Part shown: positions 1-6,924 of the stretch, in pieces | Layout of the letters: the number at the start of each line of letters is the position of its first letter | Position numbering within the stretch: position 1 is the first letter of the stretch | Assembly: GCA_964384625.1 (NCBI GenBank) | Contig: CAYLNH010000047.1 | Location: 1-33,919, forward strand | DNA from: CAYLNH01 sp964384625 | GTDB lineage: Bacteria > Verrucomicrobiota > Lentisphaeria > JABSQK01 | Length of the DNA: 33,919 nt | Reading direction: 5' to 3' | Program-made: the position numbers and the translations under genes | Notes under the pieces: generated by a model | Databases searched by the model: none | Told to the model about the DNA's origin: nothing | Seen by the model: only the letters and a program-made list of their open reading frames with translations

Positions 1-46
1 CTAATATAGCACACACCGCGAGAATGTCGCCTATTTGCGTGCCGGA

Positions 47-565
47 TTAATAGAATGCCGCGTTGAGCCCGTAGCCCGAATATTCCGTATCGATGAACTT
101 GTTCGGCTTCGGTCCCCAGACGGTCTTGTAATTGCCGCACCAGTTGTCGTCGCCGGCGCGGGCGGTCTCCGGGCAGACGGCGACTTCGTAGTCGTTGCCG
201 TGGTACTGCCGCATCAGATAGGTCCACGTCAGGGGCACATTGGTTTCGTCCCAAGTCCCGGTGACTTCGTTGAAATACGGAAAGGTGATGTCGTCGTATT
301 CGTCCAGGTACAGGCGATAGGCCAGGCCGATCTGGCGGATGTTATTCATACACACCACGGTTCGGGCGCTCTTCCGCGCCCGCGTCAGCACCGGCAGCAG
401 CATGGCCGCCAGAATGCCGATGATGGCGATGACCACAAGCAGTTCGATCAGCGTGAAGGCGTTCGCAATGGCTTGCGTCATTGCGGTTGTCGACGCTCGA
501 CCTCGCCGCCGGCTGGTCTCGCAGGGTGTTGCCGGTTCCATCCGTGTAGCATTCTGCTGCGTCAT
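47..565 (-). CDS. Short pseudopilin-like protein (N-terminal methylation motif)
   Basis: A 172-residue protein with a type IV pilin-like N-terminus: a basic stretch, then FTLIELL at about residues 37-43 and a hydrophobic helix to about residue 60. The residue before the Phe is Ala, not the Gly normally required by prepilin peptidase. The ATG lies inside the stop of the upstream LacI gene (ATGA overlap at 562-565), so translation is probably coupled to the regulator. The protein ends at GYGLNAAFY, a place where relatives in this window continue for another 80-120 residues and finish with an H-X9-DG signature. It is therefore either a natural short form or truncated by a stop mutation. Family assignment is firm; function (minor pilin, pseudopilin or surface protein) is unknown. 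Confidence 0.8.
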   Translation of the reverse strand: MTQQNATRMEPATPCETSRRRGRASTTAMTQAIANAFTLIELLVVIAIIGILAAMLLPVLTRARKSARTVVCMNNIRQIGLAYRLYLDEYDDITFPYFNEVTGTWDETNVPLTWTYLMRQYHGNDYEVAVCPETARAGDDNWCGNYKTVWGPKPNKFIDTEYSGYGLNAAFY

Positions 566-1578
566 CTGGTGTCCTCCTGTGGCGGGCGACTGCTGTCGCG
601 GACGTGGAAGTCAAGCGGAAGCGTTACCGGGGACCGGCGGCCGCCGTGGGCGACCTTCTCCAGCAGCATCCGAACTCCGGCGGCGCCGAGCTGGCTCCAG
701 GGGGTGACCATCGTGGTGATCTCGCCGAAAAACTCGGCTTCCCTGTTGCCGAAAGCCGCCCAGGCCAGTTGCCGAATGCGGTCGGCGCCCAGGGACTCCA
801 GGAAGGCCTGCAAGCCGCCGGCCTGGCTGATGACCGCAGTCGGTGGTGCGGCGGTTGCGAACGCCTCGCGGATCGCGGCGTCGAAACCGTCGGCCGGTTG
901 GTCCCCGGGCGTGCTGAGCAGCACAGGTGCATGGCCGGCGGCACGCATGGCGGCGGCATAACCGTCGTAACGATCGAGCCGGCTGTAGTGCGGTCGGTCC
1001 GTCCGGAAGGTGAAGTACGAGCGGTCGGCGTAGACGATGCGGGTGTGACCCAGGGCCAGAAAATGCTCGGTCAGGCGGCGGCCGGCTTCGAAGTCCTGGA
1101 AGTGGACGCAGTCATGCGCGCGTTTTTCGTTCAGCCAGACGGCCGGGACGTCCCGCTCACGCTGCACGGCTTCCAGACGCGGCGGCGCCATGCCGGCGTA
1201 GTTGATCAGGACGCCGTCGACCACCTGCTCCCGGTAGATCCGCGGCAGGTAGGCGGAATCGTCCCAGCGCTCATTACGAAGGCGCGCCATGACCAACAGG
1301 TTGTCTTCGAGTTCCAGTGCGTCGCAGATTCCCTGTTCCAGATTGCCGGGCAGGGAGGCATCGTAGTTGGCGTCCTGGAGCAGGGCGACGATGCCGGTTC
1401 GTCCCGTGCGCATGGTGCGCGCGGCCGTGGTCGGGCGGTAACCGAGACGGTCGGCGATTTGCCGGACCTTGGCGCAGGTCTTCTCACTGTAGCGGTCCGC
1501 CCGGTTGCCGAGGATATGCGTCACGGTGGCCAGCGACAGACCGCATTCGCCGGCGATGTCTTTCAGGCTGGCGCCCAT
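562..1578 (-). CDS. LacI-family transcriptional regulator (LacI-1)
   Basis: A 338-residue regulator with the usual LacI layout. The N-terminal helix-turn-helix is at about residues 5-24 (LKDIAGECGLS-ATVTHILG), followed by a hinge with GYRP at 47-50 and a periplasmic-binding-like ligand domain from about 65 to the end. The ATG at 1578 has an AAGGAG Shine-Dalgarno six bases upstream (1585-1590). The ligand domain is clearly paralogous to LacI-2 at 5771: both share INY/VNY, PAVWLN-KR, a TEH-L-LGH block and HYSR-DR. A palindrome at 1611-1626 overlaps the -10 of its promoter and recurs before the beta-propeller gene at 3182, so autoregulation and control of that gene are likely. The effector is probably a sugar, by family only. 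It is followed by a coupled pseudopilin gene. Confidence 0.93.
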   Translation of the reverse strand: MGASLKDIAGECGLSLATVTHILGNRADRYSEKTCAKVRQIADRLGYRPTTAARTMRTGRTGIVALLQDANYDASLPGNLEQGICDALELEDNLLVMARLRNERWDDSAYLPRIYREQVVDGVLINYAGMAPPRLEAVQRERDVPAVWLNEKRAHDCVHFQDFEAGRRLTEHFLALGHTRIVYADRSYFTFRTDRPHYSRLDRYDGYAAAMRAAGHAPVLLSTPGDQPADGFDAAIREAFATAAPPTAVISQAGGLQAFLESLGADRIRQLAWAAFGNREAEFFGEITTMVTPWSQLGAAGVRMLLEKVAHGGRRSPVTLPLDFHVRDSSRPPQEDTR

Positions 1579-1610
1579 AGTCAGCTCCTTCGGGGTGGCG
1601 CAATCGACTG

Positions 1611-1626
1611 TTCATTACGTAGTGAA
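1611..1626. promoter_or_regulatory. Probable LacI-1 operator
   Basis: TTCATTACGTAGTGAA is a 16-bp palindrome with one mismatched pair and the central CG typical of LacI-family sites. It overlaps the -10 of the LacI-1 promoter. Two more copies of the same word lie at 3250-3265 and 3270-3285. Binding by LacI-1 is inferred from position. Confidence 0.65.
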
Positions 1627-1653
1627 TATGCCTCGAGCCAGACGCTCTGTCAA
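1625..1653 (-). promoter_or_regulatory. Putative sigma70-type promoter of LacI-1
   Basis: On the minus strand, TTGACA (1648-1653) is followed after 17 bases by CATATT (1625-1630), which is 47 bases upstream of the LacI-1 start. The operator begins inside the -10, which fits repression by steric block. Confidence 0.5.
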
Positions 1654-1664
1654 GCTGATTCCGA

Positions 1665-3182
1665 TTATTTCCCGCGATAGATGCCGGCGATCTCGCGGAC
1701 GATGTATTGCGGCAGGTCGAGATCGTCCAGGCCGTTGAACTGGCGTTCGCTCTCCAGGTTCGGGTAGGCGTCGAAACGATCGATCGCCAGGGTGTAGACC
1801 TGACCGGTTTTCATGTTGCAGACCGTCGGTACCGGTTGGCGTTTCTGCATGGCCCAGACAAATCCCGCCACCTGTGTCTTGGGCTTCAGTCCTTTGCCGG
1901 CGAGGACCTCCTGGATTTCGAATTCGTAAGCCGCCAGCGCCCGGGTGTAGTTGCCTTCCACACTGCGGGGCATGTCGGTTTTGACCAGCAGTCTGGCTTT
2001 CACCCGCATCGGCGTCGCCGCCGGTGTCTTTCGGGCCGCGGCACCCCGGCGGATCTTCTCCATGTCCAGTTCGTGCGGCCGTTCCACCCAGACGTCCGGA
2101 TAGACATCGGCGAAGTTGTCGGCGGTGATCTGCGCTGCGGCTTCCACCGCCCGCAGGTCGGGGGTCAGTCGGGCGATGTAGAAGTCGGCGTTGCGGGGCG
2201 CCCCTTCGAACCCCGTGATCGGCCCGGCGAAGACGATGAGGCGCGGGTCGTTGGTGCTCCACTTGGGATAGTAGAACTGCGGCCGGATGCCGCGCCTTTT
2301 GTTTTTGCTGTCCTGGTTTTTCGCCGCGGCCCAACGCAGCCATTGCTGATAGACCGCCGTCTTCTTGAGTTCCACGCTCCAGCCGCCATCCGCCCCAATG
2401 CGGCGCATCGGCAGTTTGTCGTGGCTGCCCGGAAAGATCCAGTAGATGCCGGAGTCGTCGGGGCAGACCGCCGGCCAGCAGCCCTTGCCGATCTTCGTCG
2501 CCGTGCCGGTTTTGAAATCGAGTCGTTTTATTGTGCGTCCGGACATGGCGCCGATGCCGTAGCGACCGTCGCCGGTCACCTGGAAATACCCCCAGGAGAT
2601 CTCGTTGCCGCGGCCGGTTTTCTGCCACAGAACGTGTTTCCGCTCCGGGTTGTCCAGGTCGACCCGCCACAAGGGGGAGCCGCCGGCGCCGTGCTTGTGA
2701 TTCGGTTTGGGTTGATTGACCACATAGGCCCAGGATTTGCCGGAGGCCGGATCATGGCGAATATCGGTGCAGTGTGCCCCGTCGACCAGGAGCCTGGCTC
2801 GGCCGCCGGCAAAGGGGACCACATAGACCTTGCTCCGGCCTCTGCCCTGCCCGCGGTACTGGACGCTGGTGAAGACGACGCGTTTGCCGTCGCAGGTCAG
2901 GTTGGGGCGGGTATAGCCGAAGCCTTTCTGCTGATGGATGACGGTCAGTTTTGCGGTTTTGCTGTCGAAGCCGACGAGGGCGCCGCGGTAGTTGTCGGTA
3001 TGCGGCCCTTTCATGGCGGGCGTTCGCACCCAGACCGCGCGGGTCCGGCTGCCGGCAGTCTGTTCGACAATCTTGGCGACGACGCCGGGTTGTTCGGCGA
3101 GGGCCTTGTTGAGGTCGCCGGTTTCACCGGCAATGAACCTCGGCAGGGCGGTGAGAAGGATCAGGACGAGGAGGTGTTTCAC
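1665..3182 (-). CDS. Secreted TolB-like beta-propeller protein
   Basis: About 505 residues from a GTG start at 3182. I chose this start because AGGAG (3190-3194) lies seven bases upstream and because translation then begins with a clean signal peptide (KHLLVLILLTALPRFIAG). The frame stays open upstream to an ATG at 3302, but that would place the two operators inside the gene. After the signal peptide come repeated strand-turn units such as TRPNLTCDGKRVVFTS, HDPASGKSWAYV and GDGRYGIG, which resemble the PD40/TolB propeller blades. A C-terminal beta-rich segment (about 400-505) is of unknown type. No catalytic motif was recognised. Two copies of the LacI-1 operator precede it, so it is probably induced by the LacI-1 ligand. 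It may bind or process a glycan, but that is inference. Confidence 0.75.
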   Translation of the reverse strand: MKHLLVLILLTALPRFIAGETGDLNKALAEQPGVVAKIVEQTAGSRTRAVWVRTPAMKGPHTDNYRGALVGFDSKTAKLTVIHQQKGFGYTRPNLTCDGKRVVFTSVQYRGQGRGRSKVYVVPFAGGRARLLVDGAHCTDIRHDPASGKSWAYVVNQPKPNHKHGAGGSPLWRVDLDNPERKHVLWQKTGRGNEISWGYFQVTGDGRYGIGAMSGRTIKRLDFKTGTATKIGKGCWPAVCPDDSGIYWIFPGSHDKLPMRRIGADGGWSVELKKTAVYQQWLRWAAAKNQDSKNKRRGIRPQFYYPKWSTNDPRLIVFAGPITGFEGAPRNADFYIARLTPDLRAVEAAAQITADNFADVYPDVWVERPHELDMEKIRRGAAARKTPAATPMRVKARLLVKTDMPRSVEGNYTRALAAYEFEIQEVLAGKGLKPKTQVAGFVWAMQKRQPVPTVCNMKTGQVYTLAIDRFDAYPNLESERQFNGLDDLDLPQYIVREIAGIYRGK

Positions 3183-3249
3183 GGCGGTGCTCCTGTTTCG
3201 CGATATGGACTTGGTTGCCATTGGGATAGACCCCGGCTCCGGCGCTTTG

Positions 3250-3285
3250 TTCACTACGAAATGAAAAAAATCACGACGTAGTGAT
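3250..3285. promoter_or_regulatory. Tandem LacI-1-type operators upstream of the beta-propeller gene
   Basis: Two copies of the 16-bp palindrome found before LacI-1: TTCACTACGAAATGAA at 3250-3265 and ATCACGACGTAGTGAT at 3270-3285. Their centres are 20 bp apart, about two helical turns, so two dimers could sit on the same DNA face. Both lie 68-103 bases upstream of the chosen GTG start. Confidence 0.65.
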
Positions 3286-3350
3286 TTTTCCGGCTCAAAC
3301 ATTTTCCGGGGTTATCCGGCGATTCCGCCAAGATCCCCTTGAAAACCGTC

Positions 3351-3370
3351 ATATAAACAGCTATTTATAT
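3351..3370. promoter_or_regulatory. AT-rich palindrome, candidate operator of GntR-1
   Basis: ATATAAACAGCTATTTATAT is a 20-bp palindrome with a single mismatched pair, centred on AGCT. It lies 38 bases upstream of the GntR-1 start and covers the -35 position of the promoter whose -10 is TATAAT at 3388-3393. No second copy was seen in the window, so the link to GntR-1 rests on position only. Confidence 0.45.
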
Positions 3371-3393
3371 TAATAAGAATTCATAAGTATAAT
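3365..3393 (+). promoter_or_regulatory. Putative promoter of GntR-1
   Basis: A perfect TATAAT at 3388-3393, with a poor -35 (TTATAT, 3365-3370) 17 bases upstream that lies within the 20-bp palindrome. The ATG follows 15 bases after the -10. Confidence 0.5.
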
Positions 3394-3408
3394 TAGTCGG
3401 AGCCGAAG

Positions 3409-4509
3409 ATGGCCAGACCGCCGGAGAAAACGCGGGCCGTGCAGGAGCTGCTGCTGCAGCAACTCGTCGATCACCGCTGGCGGCCCGGCGAGAAACTGCC
3501 GCACCGCAAGGACCTCGTCGCGATGACCGGCGCCAACTGGGTTACGGTCCAGCGCGCCTTCGACCGGCTGAAGGCCGACGGCCAGGTCCGCGCGGTCTCG
3601 GGGCAGGGCACCTACGTCACGGCACAGCCGCCCTGTCTGTCCACCTTCGGGCTGGTCACTGCCCGTCGCACGCGGACCGAATCGCACCTGCGCCGCGCGG
3701 CCATTGCCGCGGCGGCCGCGGACCTGGCCGCGTCCGCGTCGATCCGTTTTCAGTGGTACCGCGATCTTTACACCGCACCGGACGGTTTGTTTGACGAGGA
3801 GCTCCTGGCGCAACTGGAGGAAGACCTGGCCAGTCGCCGGCTGGCCGGGTTGATCTTCTGCAGCAATCCGTGGCCGATCGGGAACGCCCCGCTGCTGCAG
3901 CAGGCGGCCGTGCCGCTGGGCGCGTTGATGAGCGAACGCCAGCAGCGGTATCCGCGGGTGCAGGCGCTGGCGCCCGGCATTGCGTTGCCGATTCTGGAGC
4001 TCGGTCTCGACCGGCTGGCAGCCGAAGGATGTCGTCGCATTGCTTTGCTGGCGACGGCGAAATCGTTCAACCCGCAGATGCAGTCGACCTTTGCCGCCGC
4101 CGTGGAGCAGCGCGGCATGACCACGCGGCGTTGGTGGATCCAGCATCCGCAGCATGAACACGCGGACTGGGTGGCCAATTGCGTCGAACTGCTGCTGCGT
4201 TCGACGGAGGCGCCGGACGGCTTGCTGATTACCGACGACCATCTGTCGGCGCCGGCGGTGCGCGGCATTGCGGCGGCAGGCCGCACTGTGCCCGACGATC
4301 TGGTCGTGGTGGCGGGAGCCAATTTCCCGCGGACCGAGTCGGTGCCGCTGCCGTTCATTCATATTGGCCATGACTTTCATGAGATCATGGCGCAGGCAGT
4401 GCGGCGGCTGCGGGGCTTGTCGGCGCCGGCGGCGCCGACGCTGCAGATTCAGCGATACGATGACGCGATGATGCCAATTGGGAGTCTGGAACATGAGAAA
4501 ACGCAATGA
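3409..4509 (+). CDS. GntR-type winged-helix regulator with LacI-like sensor domain (GntR-1)
   Basis: A 366-residue hybrid regulator of the AraR type. Residues 8-75 form a GntR winged helix: WRPGEKLPHRKDLVAMTGANWVTV is split here by positions 28-53, followed by the wing G-GTYV. From about residue 80 there is a LacI/periplasmic-binding-like sensor (DRLAAEGCRRIALL, LLITDDHL, VPDDLVVVAG), as in AraC-independent sugar repressors. The ATG at 3409 follows CGGAG after a short spacer. The gene's 3' end overlaps the next pseudopilin gene by 17 bp, so regulator and pseudopilin are co-transcribed and probably coupled. The effector is unknown; sugars are usual for this family. Confidence 0.9.
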   Translation: MARPPEKTRAVQELLLQQLVDHRWRPGEKLPHRKDLVAMTGANWVTVQRAFDRLKADGQVRAVSGQGTYVTAQPPCLSTFGLVTARRTRTESHLRRAAIAAAAADLAASASIRFQWYRDLYTAPDGLFDEELLAQLEEDLASRRLAGLIFCSNPWPIGNAPLLQQAAVPLGALMSERQQRYPRVQALAPGIALPILELGLDRLAAEGCRRIALLATAKSFNPQMQSTFAAAVEQRGMTTRRWWIQHPQHEHADWVANCVELLLRSTEAPDGLLITDDHLSAPAVRGIAAAGRTVPDDLVVVAGANFPRTESVPLPFIHIGHDFHEIMAQAVRRLRGLSAPAAPTLQIQRYDDAMMPIGSLEHEKTQ

Positions 4510-5323
4510 AGGCCGGTCCCCGGCGCGGGGATTCACTTTGATTGAGCTGTTGGTCGTGGTTTCGATCATCGCCATCCTGGCGTCCATCCTTCTGCCCGTG
4601 CTCGGCCGGGCGCGGCGCAAAGCCGTTGAGATCACCTGCGCCGGCAATCTGCGGCAACTGGGCACGGCGGTGGTGAGCTATGCCGACGACTGCGACGGCT
4701 GGTATCCGAATTTCGATCCGGGCACCACGGACGCGAATGTGGTTGCCGGCCTGCGGCTCAAGGCGCCGATTCCGGGGAATCTTGGTGACTATCTCGGCGA
4801 TCCGGCTGTGGCCTATTGCCCGACGAGCTGGTTCAGCGCCGCAAAGAACTGGGGCTCGGCCTCGGCGGATATGGGGTATACCAACTTCTGGGCGCGCTGG
4901 GAGTGGACTTGGACGGATGACGGCGGGGCGACGGGACAGAATGTCTGGCGCGACAAACAGCAGGCGAAGTTTTCCTTGCGGCGGACGCGCGTCGGCGTGT
5001 CGGAGCGGTTCAGCTTTACGCCGCGGAACGAGCCCTGGCTGTTCGAACCGGAACTCCGCCTGCTGGCGGCCGACTCGGTGTACTATCGCAGCGGCAGCGG
5101 CGCCGGCCGCTATTTCGCCTTCAATCATCGCCGGGGAAACTACAGCCGACTGGAAGAGGGGATTCCCGGGTACAACACGCCGGCTGCGGTTCTCGAGTTG
5201 AACGTCTGGGGCCAGAACCATGTCTACGAAGACCTGCATGTGCGCTGGCTCACCGGCAGCGACTCGGTGAACTACACCTACTGCGGCGTCGGCGGCAACT
5301 TCACGGTTCGCGCCACGAAGTGA
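4493..5323 (+). CDS. Pseudopilin-like protein
   Basis: A 276-residue protein starting at the ATG at 4493, eight bases after GGGAG (4480-4484) and within the 3' end of GntR-1. The start MRKRNEGRSPARG-FTLIELL gives a normal prepilin cleavage site, Gly13|Phe14. It is the only one of the six pseudopilins here with the canonical Gly. A hydrophobic helix runs to about residue 35, followed by the conserved NLRQLGTAVVSYADD block and an aromatic-rich C-terminal domain. The last 40 residues are a diverged form of the H-X9-DG region. Coupling to GntR-1 suggests induction by that regulator's ligand. The exact role of this family (pilus, type II-like secretion, surface binding) is unknown. Confidence 0.88.
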   Translation: MRKRNEGRSPARGFTLIELLVVVSIIAILASILLPVLGRARRKAVEITCAGNLRQLGTAVVSYADDCDGWYPNFDPGTTDANVVAGLRLKAPIPGNLGDYLGDPAVAYCPTSWFSAAKNWGSASADMGYTNFWARWEWTWTDDGGATGQNVWRDKQQAKFSLRRTRVGVSERFSFTPRNEPWLFEPELRLLAADSVYYRSGSGAGRYFAFNHRRGNYSRLEEGIPGYNTPAAVLELNVWGQNHVYEDLHVRWLTGSDSVNYTYCGVGGNFTVRATK

Positions 5324-5418
5324 CCGGTCAACATGTATGCCCTCGTTTACTGCCCTTCTTTGCATCCGGTCCCGACTCGCAAGAGGTCGGGAACCTGCGG
5401 TACTTGAGGATGATGCAA

Positions 5419-5506
5419 CCGACAGAAGTCCTGCGGACCGTCTCAGACGGTCTGCTTCCGAGCGTGGCCGCGGTCGTCTCGACCGCGCATCCCCGACTTC
5501 TGTCGG
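5419..5506. repeat. Structured repeat family 1, copy A (one internal arm)
   Basis: The element is bounded by a perfect 12-bp inverted repeat, CCGACAGAAGTC (5419-5430) and GACTTCTGTCGG (5495-5506). Inside are a 17-bp palindrome at 5436-5452 (GACCGTCT/AGACGGTC) and the hairpin GCGGTC-GTCTC-GACCGC at 5470-5486. Copy B at 8878-9073 has the same architecture with pair-preserving changes. Confidence 0.75.
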
Positions 5507-5550
5507 GAACATCGAGGATCTGTCACCGGCATTCAGTACGTGCCGACCTC

Positions 5551-5598
5551 GTTCTCCTGCCGCTCTGGTTGCCAGGTCGACCAGAACGGCAGGAGAAC
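5551..5598. repeat. Long near-perfect hairpin
   Basis: The arms GTTCTCCTGCCG (5551-5562) and CGGCAGGAGAAC (5587-5598) are perfectly complementary. The pairing continues after one C/A mismatch with TCTGGT (5564-5569) and ACCAGA (5580-5585), leaving a 10-base loop. There is no T-run, so it is not a classical terminator. Confidence 0.7.
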
Positions 5599-5715
5599 GG
5601 AGGGGAGGCAGCCGTTTGTTGCGGGTGACCGATCCTGAAACTCCGCACCGCAAAGGTGCGGGATCTCGACGCAGGACGCATAGGGCAGCAGACGAGGGCT
5701 TACGTCAATATCGGG

Positions 5716-5755
5716 TTGACACGCGGCCCTTCTCTGGTTAACGTTAATGTTAACC
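5716..5755 (+). promoter_or_regulatory. LacI-2 promoter region with double operator
   Basis: TTGACA at 5716-5721 is a perfect -35. The expected -10 zone is occupied by GGTTAACGTTAATGTTAACC (5736-5755), a 20-bp palindrome with one mismatched pair. It contains the exact word TTAACGTTAA (5738-5747) and a second overlapping TTAATGTTAA. The same 10-mer recurs at 6801 and 19783. It is the probable autoregulatory site of LacI-2. Confidence 0.65.
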
Positions 5756-5770
5756 TAATGCAGGGCTGCC

Positions 5771-6778
5771 ATGAACAAGCCGGTTTCCATGAAAGACGTC
5801 GCTGCCGAAGTGGGCGTTTCCGCCATGACGGTTTCGGCCATCCTGCGCGGTAAGGGATCCTACGCCGAGGAGACCATCCGGAAGGTCCACGAGGTCGCCA
5901 ACCGCCTCGGCTACCGGCGCAACTCGCAGGCGCGCGCCATGCGCCGCGGCCGCAGCGACTGCCTTGCCCTGATCCACGGCCGCAGCGACCACCAGAGCAA
6001 ATTGGAAGAAGGCATTGTCGCCGGCATCGATGCCGCCCTGGCCGATACCGAATTCCATCTGGCGACCGGGATGTGCCGGGAATCCACCATTTCCGAGATG
6101 AGCGAGCTGCCCAAGATCCTGCGCGAGAGCGCCGCCGACGGCGCCTTTGTCAACTATCACTACAGCCCGCCGCCGGCGGTTGAGGAACTCCTCAAGAATC
6201 ACCGCATTCCCGCCGTCTGGCTGAACAATAAGCGGGACGTCGACAGCGTCTATTTCGACGACCTCGGCGCCGCCCGGCTGGCAACCGAGCACCTGCTGGA
6301 CCTGGGCCATCGGCGCCTGGCCTATGTCGAATGGTCCGCCACCCATAAGCTGATCAGCCGGCATTACTCCCGCGGTGATCGACAGCAGGGCTATGTCCGC
6401 GCCATGGAAGCGGCAGGCCTGATGCCGCAGGTAATCTGCGATGACGGCAAGACGCCGTTTGCGACCGCGTTGAAGGCAGAACTGGAGGCGGGCGTGACGG
6501 CGTTCATTACCATGACGGACTGTCAGCAGCTGGTCGGGCATGCGGCCCTGATGGGCTATCGCGCGCCGGATGACTTTTCAATTCTGGCTCTGGCGCACCG
6601 GCCGTTGGGATCCTATGTCCCGCTGGCGACGGTGCAGTTATCCTGGAGCAGTCTGGGCCGCGAAGCCGGCAAACTGATGTTGCGGAAACTGGCGGCCGAC
6701 GGCGCCGCCGTCGAGTCCGTGGCGGTTGCCGGCGCCTTGCATGAAGGCGGTTCGTGCGCTCGGCTGCAGCCGGGCTGA
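5771..6778 (+). CDS. LacI-family transcriptional regulator (LacI-2)
   Basis: A 335-residue regulator. The helix-turn-helix is at about residues 7-26 (MKDVAAEVGVSAMTVSAIL), GYRR at about 49-52, then a ligand domain with VNYHYSPPP, PAVWLNNKRDVD, TEHLLDLGHRRLAYVEW and HYSRGDR. These blocks match LacI-1, so the two are paralogues with different operators. The ATG at 5771 follows AGGG after a short spacer. TTAACGTTAA palindromes lie directly upstream (5738) and downstream before the beta-helix gene (6801). They suggest autoregulation and control of that gene, and also of the pseudopilin gene starting at 19766. The ligand is unknown. Confidence 0.93.
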   Translation: MNKPVSMKDVAAEVGVSAMTVSAILRGKGSYAEETIRKVHEVANRLGYRRNSQARAMRRGRSDCLALIHGRSDHQSKLEEGIVAGIDAALADTEFHLATGMCRESTISEMSELPKILRESAADGAFVNYHYSPPPAVEELLKNHRIPAVWLNNKRDVDSVYFDDLGAARLATEHLLDLGHRRLAYVEWSATHKLISRHYSRGDRQQGYVRAMEAAGLMPQVICDDGKTPFATALKAELEAGVTAFITMTDCQQLVGHAALMGYRAPDDFSILALAHRPLGSYVPLATVQLSWSSLGREAGKLMLRKLAADGAAVESVAVAGALHEGGSCARLQPG

Positions 6779-6789
6779 GCTCTTTTTTT
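6758..6789 (+). terminator. Possible intrinsic terminator of LacI-2
   Basis: GCTC (6758-6761) and GAGC (6777-6780) can pair around a GC-rich interior containing GGCTGCAGCC, directly followed by a run of seven T at 6783-6789. It overlaps the stop codon. The stem is short and imperfect, so the call is weak. Confidence 0.35.
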
Positions 6790-6790
6790 A

Positions 6791-6820
6791 GCCCGCGCAA
6801 TTAACGTTAATGTCGCGGGC
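6791..6820. promoter_or_regulatory. LacI-2-type operator nested in a larger inverted repeat
   Basis: ATTAACGTTAAT (6800-6811) is a perfect 12-bp palindrome. It sits inside a further inverted repeat, GCCCGCG (6791-6797) and CGCGGGC (6814-6820). It lies about 105 bases upstream of the beta-helix gene and shares TTAACGTTAA with the LacI-2 promoter. Confidence 0.65.
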
Positions 6821-6924
6821 GAAGGCGTCAAAACAGATCGTCAGGGAGTTGAATCACCTCGACTGTCCGCGGCCGCGAAGGGGAAAGGCGGCGGCGCGGC
6901 GGTAGAGGGCAAAGGAGAGTGCGC

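Larger units (their letters stand above)
5324..5735. other. Hairpin-rich intergenic block
   Basis: About 410 bases without a credible gene, holding four separate inverted repeats: 5371-5391 (CCCGAC/GTCGGG), the composite element 5419-5506, a 48-base hairpin 5551-5598, and CCGCACC/GGTGCGG at 5643-5661. Frames through it are arginine-rich and lack domain signatures. It lies between a pseudopilin gene and the LacI-2 promoter. Confidence 0.6.

Noticed and set aside
1615..2670. Minus-strand frame overlapping the beta-propeller gene in another phase
   Set aside because: Gly/Arg/Gln-rich out-of-frame shadow; the chosen frame has the signal peptide and ribosome-binding site.
6791..6820. Classical rho-independent terminator
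   Set aside because: The T-run lies before the hairpin on the plus strand and no T-run follows on either strand; an operator reading fits better.
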